A DNA stretch of 40,164 nucleotides, taken from positions 1 to 40,164 of the forward strand of contig QZKB01000097.1 of the NCBI GenBank assembly GCA_003599415.1. Reading direction: 5' to 3'. Positions 35,711 to 40,164 of the stretch are shown here, piece after piece. The stretch's first letter is position 1. Every line of letters starts with the position of its first letter. A program made the position numbers and the translations under genes. Under the pieces are notes generated by a model that did not search any database, had not been told where the DNA came from, and was given only the letters and a program-made list of their open reading frames with translations. The DNA is from Ignavibacteriales bacterium (GTDB taxonomy: Bacteria; Bacteroidota; Ignavibacteria; Ignavibacteriales; SURF-24).

Positions 35711-38071
35711 TTACTCATATTTCAGACTCTCCACCAGGTTAGCTGTTGCCGCTTTAATTGATTTAAAAGCAATTAAGAGTGTTGATATAAAAAGGGTTAC
35801 AATTGTTGCGAAAATAAAAGTCCAGACTTTAATGTCTACATGGTATGCAAAGTCGCTTAACCAGTTTGTCATATAATAATATGCAAAAGCGCTCGCAATA
35901 ATTGATGCGATTAGAATCATCAAACCAAACTGTTTGGTTAGGAGGAAGAAGATATTTTTTGATGATGCGCCAAGAACTTTACGTATTCCAATCTCTTTGG
36001 TCTTTCGTGCAACGGTTAGTGTGGTTAAACCAAGAACTCCAAATCCCGCAAGCAATAAAGTTATAATGCTTACAAAATTCAGAAGCTCTCTGCTGCTAAT
36101 TTCTTTGCTGTATTCTTTTTCCCAGGACTCATCATAAAATGTATAAGCAAATAATGCATTGGGAAAGAACTCTGTCCACTTACTTTTTAATAAATTGATG
36201 ATATTCGGAATATCTTTCCGGTTAGCTGTAAAATATAGTTTTGATGTACTCGTGTTTGAATTTTTAATAGCTAACCCACCTATTTTTTGTTTTATATTTC
36301 CAAGCGAGAAATCTTCTACTATACCGATAATAGAGTACTGTTTACCATCAAGACTGATAATCTTGCCAACCGGATTTTCTATTTTATTTTCTTTTGCAAA
36401 TGTTTCATTTATGATAATTGAACTTGTTGAGTCTGTAGGAAATTCATTTACATTAAAACTACGCCCTTTAACTATTTTTATATTAAACATTTTAAAGTAA
36501 CTATCGGTAAAATCTATTAGCGCACCACTCCATTCTCTTCCATTATACTCTGTTTTAAAAATTCTTATTCCTCCAGGTTTATATGCGGAATAATTTATCA
36601 ATGAAGATCTTGATACATCATTTATAAATGCATCAACCTTTTCTTTTTCCATTTCCCAATTGGGAAAGATGGAGGATAAAGCTTTTGTACTTATTTCAAT
36701 AATTTTTTCTTTTTCTGGCACATGATGTCTGTTCATTATAAAACTAATCTGCTGAGACATAATTGATGTGCAAATCATAAAAAAGACTGAAAGAGAAAAT
36801 TGAAGGATAATAAGAGACTTGGTAAACCCGGAGTTGCTGCTAATCTTAACCATACTGTTCAACAAACTGATGCTTTGATATTTGGAGAATAACAAAGCAG
36901 GAAAGATTCCGATAATAATACAGGTGAATAAAAAGACTGCTACAATGTATGAAAGAGTATTGCAATCGAGATTAAAATTGATTTGTCTGTTTGCTAGCTG
37001 GTTAAATTCAGGCAATAGAAATCCTCCTAACGCTATACCAAGAATAGTAGCCAACAAACAGATAATGAAAGCTTCGCTAAGAAATTGAAATAGAATTTGT
37101 TTTTTGAATGCACCTAAAACTTTACGCAGACCTATTTCCTTAAAACGTGTGGTTGTTTGGGCGATAGAGATGTTAATAAAATTTATTATTGCAATGAGCA
37201 AGATAAAAAGAGCAATGACAGAATAAATAATTACGGTTCTGTAATCTCCAAAGTAATCAATTCCATAATCCGAATTTGAATAAAGGTGAATACGGTTAAA
37301 TGGCTGTAGTGTAAAGTATGTGTTTTCTTCCGGCCAACCATTCAAGTTTTTATTGAGGTAATTGTTTATCTTTTTTTCTAATTGCTGAGCTGAAGAATTG
37401 CTTTTGATTTGAATATAAGTCTCTGCAAGATTATTTCCCCAATGGTTATCAAGCTTAGTAAAACTTCTGCTGTTTGCAATAGAAATTATTGCTCTTATAT
37501 TAAGTGATGAATTTGCCGGTAAATTTTTTACAATCCCTGTGATTTTAAAAATGTCTTTACCAACAATAATTGTTTTAAATAGCGGGTCTTCTTCACCAAA
37601 ATACTTCTTTGCAATTTCCTCATTAATAACAACACAGTTAGGATCTGATAAAGCTGTTTTCAGAGTACCTTTTATAAATTCAAAAGTAAACATCCGGAAG
37701 ATATCAGAATCAGCAGCAATAATATTTTCTTCATTAAACCATTTATCTTTATACCGGATTGATTTCCAGCTACTGCTTGAGGTTAACCTTACGGCATTTA
37801 AACATTCTGGAAAATTTCTTTTTATCGTTGGACCGAGAGGAACAGGTGTTCCACCATCATAATTAGATTCTTTATTATTTGTATGTGTGAGAATTTTAAA
37901 TATCGAATTGCCGTTCCTCTGGAATTTATCATAGCCTAATTCAAACTGAACAAATAAAAGAAGCAGGATACAACAAGCTATTCCAAAAGCCAAACCAATT
38001 ATGTTTATAATAGAAGTAACTTTGTATTTGAAAATGTTTCTTAGCGCTATTTTGAAATAATTCTTAAACAT
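35711..38071 (-). CDS. Duplicated MacB/FtsX-type ABC permease
   Basis: 786 residues. TM1 about 20-42. The first periplasmic domain (45-280) includes EEIAKKYFGEEDPLFK (151-166), where Phe replaces the usual Gly. Coupling motifs are KEIGLRKVLGA (311-321) and KEIGIRKVLGA (692-702). The link between TM4 and TM5 is changed (LLNSMVKISSNSG instead of the VLKG type). The second periplasmic domain has GRSFNVNEFPTDST (536-549) and is shorter than average. The tail reads TANLVESLKYE, with Leu replacing the otherwise fixed Pro. GGAGAAATA before the ATG supports the start. Confidence 0.94.
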   Translation of the reverse strand: MFKNYFKIALRNIFKYKVTSIINIIGLAFGIACCILLLLFVQFELGYDKFQRNGNSIFKILTHTNNKESNYDGGTPVPLGPTIKRNFPECLNAVRLTSSSSWKSIRYKDKWFNEENIIAADSDIFRMFTFEFIKGTLKTALSDPNCVVINEEIAKKYFGEEDPLFKTIIVGKDIFKITGIVKNLPANSSLNIRAIISIANSRSFTKLDNHWGNNLAETYIQIKSNSSAQQLEKKINNYLNKNLNGWPEENTYFTLQPFNRIHLYSNSDYGIDYFGDYRTVIIYSVIALFILLIAIINFINISIAQTTTRFKEIGLRKVLGAFKKQILFQFLSEAFIICLLATILGIALGGFLLPEFNQLANRQINFNLDCNTLSYIVAVFLFTCIIIGIFPALLFSKYQSISLLNSMVKISSNSGFTKSLIILQFSLSVFFMICTSIMSQQISFIMNRHHVPEKEKIIEISTKALSSIFPNWEMEKEKVDAFINDVSRSSLINYSAYKPGGIRIFKTEYNGREWSGALIDFTDSYFKMFNIKIVKGRSFNVNEFPTDSTSSIIINETFAKENKIENPVGKIISLDGKQYSIIGIVEDFSLGNIKQKIGGLAIKNSNTSTSKLYFTANRKDIPNIINLLKSKWTEFFPNALFAYTFYDESWEKEYSKEISSRELLNFVSIITLLLAGFGVLGLTTLTVARKTKEIGIRKVLGASSKNIFFLLTKQFGLMILIASIIASAFAYYYMTNWLSDFAYHVDIKVWTFIFATIVTLFISTLLIAFKSIKAATANLVESLKYE

Positions 38072-38123
38072 TATTTCTCCAAGTAAATGTCATGAGCAGT
38101 TTTTGGAAAAGCTCCATACTCAT
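38064..38123 (-). CDS. 19-codon leader ORF overlapping a permease start
   Basis: ATG at 38123 to TAA at 38064 encodes MSMELFQKLLMTFTWRNNV. It begins 13 bp after the upstream permease stop (TAAGGAGAAGAC) and ends inside the first codons of the 38071 permease, exactly like the ORF at 35638-35697. The start MSME and the end FTW-R-x-NV are shared, while the middle differs. It may be a coupling leader or a leftover of a duplicated spacer. Confidence 0.4.
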   Translation of the reverse strand: MSMELFQKLLMTFTWRNNV

Positions 38124-38136
38124 TACTGTCTTCTCC

Positions 38137-40164
38137 TTACTCATACTTTAGACTCTCCACCGGGTTAGCTGTTGCCGCTTTAATTGCCTGGAAACTAACT
38201 GTGAGCAATGCAATCAACAAAGCAATGCTGCCGGATAGAACAAAGAGCCAAATGCTTATTTCAGTTCTGTATGCAAAGTCCCGGAACCATTTATCTGTTA
38301 AGTAATAAGCAACGGGCCATGCAATAAGGTTGGCAAGAATTACCAAACGTAAAAATTCTTTTATTAATAGAAAGACTATTTTATAGATACTGGCCCCAAG
38401 TACTTTTCTTATACCAATTTCCTTAGTCCTTTTTTCGGTTAAAAATGCTGCAAGCCCAAACAGACCCAGAACCGCTATCATAATTCCAAGAGCAGTGAAT
38501 GTACTTAAAAGAGAAGCCGTGTTTTCTTCGGATTTATATTGCTTATTAAAATCATCATCTAGAAAAAAGTAATCGAATAAATAACCCGGGAATAAGTTTG
38601 CATGTTTTTCTTTCATGAATTGAATAAACTGGCTAATATTTTCTGTGTCGACTTTTAAAGTAAGATACCTGAAATCTTCCTGAATTAAGAAGACAGCCAA
38701 AGGTTCTATTTTACTTTGAAGTCCCTTAAGATGAAAATCTTTTACCACCCCGATTACAGGAGCCGACGCTCTATTAATAGAATGCTTCAGCGCTTCTTCG
38801 TTGGATTTCCAACCAAAAGCCTTTACTGCAGATTCATTTAAAATCCATCCCCGATCATAATTATCTATTCCGCTTTCTTTCATAAATTGTCTGCCTGAAA
38901 GAATTTCGAGGTTGTATTCCTTTATAAAATCGTAATCTACCTGAAAGCAATTAATCATCTGATCATTTTTATCGTCATCGACTGGATGAAGATGCCAGAA
39001 ATACATCCATCGTCCGGGAACACTGGAAGAAAATGTGGAACCAAGAACGGCTGGGTGATCGGCAAATTCATGCTTTACCGTTTCGAACGAGTTCGGATTT
39101 ATAATGCTTCTGTCAAACTCTATTATTAATTTTTGTTCTTTATCAAATCCCGGGTATTGGTTTTTCATATAATTCACTTGCCTGTAGAATAGCAGTACTC
39201 CGATTATAAGTACAATTGAAATTGCGAACTGACTTATAACCAATACTTTTCTCAGCAAAATTTTTTGGCTGCCTCTATTTGTCGTTCCTTTAAGAATTGA
39301 TATCGGTTTGAAGCCGGATAATAAAAATGCAGGATAACTGCCCGCAATAATGCTTATGAATAATGAAATAAGAAATAAACCGAAAATAATTTCCGGTTTA
39401 ATAAGGCTTGTTAAATTGAATTCAAGTTCTGTTAGTTTATTAAAAAACGGAAGAAGAAAAATTACAAACAGAAGCGCTAAAACTACTGAGATAAAAGTTG
39501 TTACTACAGACTCTCCGATAAACTGGGAAATAAGTTGGGATTTATTTGCTCCAACTACTTTTCTTACTCCTACTTCATTTGATCGGTTTGATGAACGTGC
39601 TGTCATTAAGTTCATGTAATTGAGGCTGGCAAGTAAAAGAATTAAAACGCCAATGGCAGTAAAAACCAAGATGTATGTTGAATTACCTCCCGGTTCAACC
39701 TCCCAATTTAAATCTGAGTAAAGATGAATATCTGTAATCGGCTGAAGGAACAGAGTGGACAGCACTCCGTTTTTACTTATAGAATTACCCGAATATTTTT
39801 CAGGGAGATTTTTTATTTTGGTTTCGAACTTAAAAGGATCAGTTCCTTCTCTTAACTTGACATAGTTCATGCAGTTTACGCCCCTCCATGGATTTGTTAT
39901 TCCAAATTCACGCATCCTGTCAAGAGATGATTGAAAGCAAATCAGAAAATCTTTTTTAAGGTGTGTGTTTTTAGGAAAATCTTTTATAACACCATCAACT
40001 TCATAAGCGGTTGTATCAAGCAGTAATACTTCTCCAACAGGATTTATATTCCCGAAATATTTTTTTGATATTGATTCGGTAATTACAACGGTTTTGGGTC
40101 GCGTTAATGCTTTATCAGGATTACCATGGATGAAAGGTATATCCAGAATTTTAAAAAGAGTATT
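38137..40164 (-). CDS. Duplicated MacB/FtsX-type ABC permease (5' end outside window)
   Basis: The frame is open to the right edge, giving 675 residues without a start; about 120 N-terminal residues (TM1 and the start of the first periplasmic domain) lie outside. The visible part opens inside periplasmic domain 1 with ALTRPKTVVITESISKKYFG near visible residues 24-43, so the Met at 39915 is internal and not the start. Coupling motifs are NEVGVRKVVGA (about 196-206) and KEIGIRKVLGA (about 581-591). The second periplasmic domain has GRQFMKESGID, and the tail is TANPVESLKYE. The array therefore continues beyond the window. Confidence 0.94.
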   Translation of the reverse strand, partial: NTLFKILDIPFIHGNPDKALTRPKTVVITESISKKYFGNINPVGEVLLLDTTAYEVDGVIKDFPKNTHLKKDFLICFQSSLDRMREFGITNPWRGVNCMNYVKLREGTDPFKFETKIKNLPEKYSGNSISKNGVLSTLFLQPITDIHLYSDLNWEVEPGGNSTYILVFTAIGVLILLLASLNYMNLMTARSSNRSNEVGVRKVVGANKSQLISQFIGESVVTTFISVVLALLFVIFLLPFFNKLTELEFNLTSLIKPEIIFGLFLISLFISIIAGSYPAFLLSGFKPISILKGTTNRGSQKILLRKVLVISQFAISIVLIIGVLLFYRQVNYMKNQYPGFDKEQKLIIEFDRSIINPNSFETVKHEFADHPAVLGSTFSSSVPGRWMYFWHLHPVDDDKNDQMINCFQVDYDFIKEYNLEILSGRQFMKESGIDNYDRGWILNESAVKAFGWKSNEEALKHSINRASAPVIGVVKDFHLKGLQSKIEPLAVFLIQEDFRYLTLKVDTENISQFIQFMKEKHANLFPGYLFDYFFLDDDFNKQYKSEENTASLLSTFTALGIMIAVLGLFGLAAFLTEKRTKEIGIRKVLGASIYKIVFLLIKEFLRLVILANLIAWPVAYYLTDKWFRDFAYRTEISIWLFVLSGSIALLIALLTVSFQAIKAATANPVESLKYE

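Noticed and set aside
12407-39619. Many plus-strand ORFs of 60-120 codons within the permease genes
   Set aside because: They are antisense shadows of conserved minus-strand coding sequence, with no ribosome sites or family motifs.
38137-39915. Taking the Met at 39915 as the start of the rightmost permease
   Set aside because: The frame continues to the window edge with conserved periplasmic-domain sequence, so this Met is internal and the gene is cut by the window.
9654-40164. Repetitive array as a CRISPR or tandem DNA repeat
   Set aside because: The repeated units are full protein genes of about 2.4 kb with diverged sequence; no short direct repeats with unique spacers were seen.

Overview
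The window is AT-rich (roughly 36% GC by eye) and every confident gene lies on the minus strand, so transcription runs from high to low coordinates. A protein at 3008-4864 ends in a type IX secretion sorting domain with the QNYPNPFNPST motif. That motif, the Sec/SPII lipoproteins and the Shine-Dalgarno sequences (GGAG/AAGGAG) before most genes point to the Bacteroidota/Ignavibacteriota side of the FCB group, most likely an Ignavibacteria-like organism. No tRNA, rRNA or CRISPR array was seen.

The main feature is a tandem array from 9654 to beyond the right edge. It holds 12 paralogous, roughly 780-820 residue ABC permeases of the MacB/FtsX type, each an internal duplication (TM, periplasmic domain, 3 TM, twice), and one MacB/LolD-type ATPase (27711-28373). 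Gene spacing is mostly 11-65 bp and a clear intrinsic terminator follows the last gene (9625-9645). The ABC-coupling motif (K-E-I/V-G-I/L-R-K-V-L/V-G-A) is kept in nearly all halves, while the periplasmic domains have diverged. This suggests many interchangeable permeases driven by one shared or external ATPase. No membrane-fusion protein or TolC-like gene is visible; these may lie beyond 40164.

The array carries signs of gene birth and death. Three orphan 3' ends of lost permeases (18 codons or fewer) sit between genes, each abutting a palindromic element (12102-12219 and 20142-20354). A decayed PHP-domain gene (17162-17556) and an unidentified C-terminal remnant (17626-17715) lie between two permeases. 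Several intergenic spacers are recognisable copies of each other. Two of them, each exactly 65 bp, hold a 19-codon ORF that overlaps the start codon of the next permease.

The left part holds three smaller units. 6717-9190 is a Gfo/Idh/MocA oxidoreductase followed by a sodium:solute symporter, ending near a hairpin at 6583-6616. 3008-5846 is a lipoprotein followed by the type IX cargo protein with FN3 and carboxypeptidase-regulatory-like repeats, ending at a terminator (2955-2980). 14-2909 is a lipoprotein overlapped by an exported protein that joins a beta-rich, outer-membrane-like region to a transglutaminase-like domain. The 870 bp at 5847-6716 hold only small decayed plus-strand coding fragments and the hairpin; 9191-9653 hold a GC-richer anonymous sequence and the array terminator.
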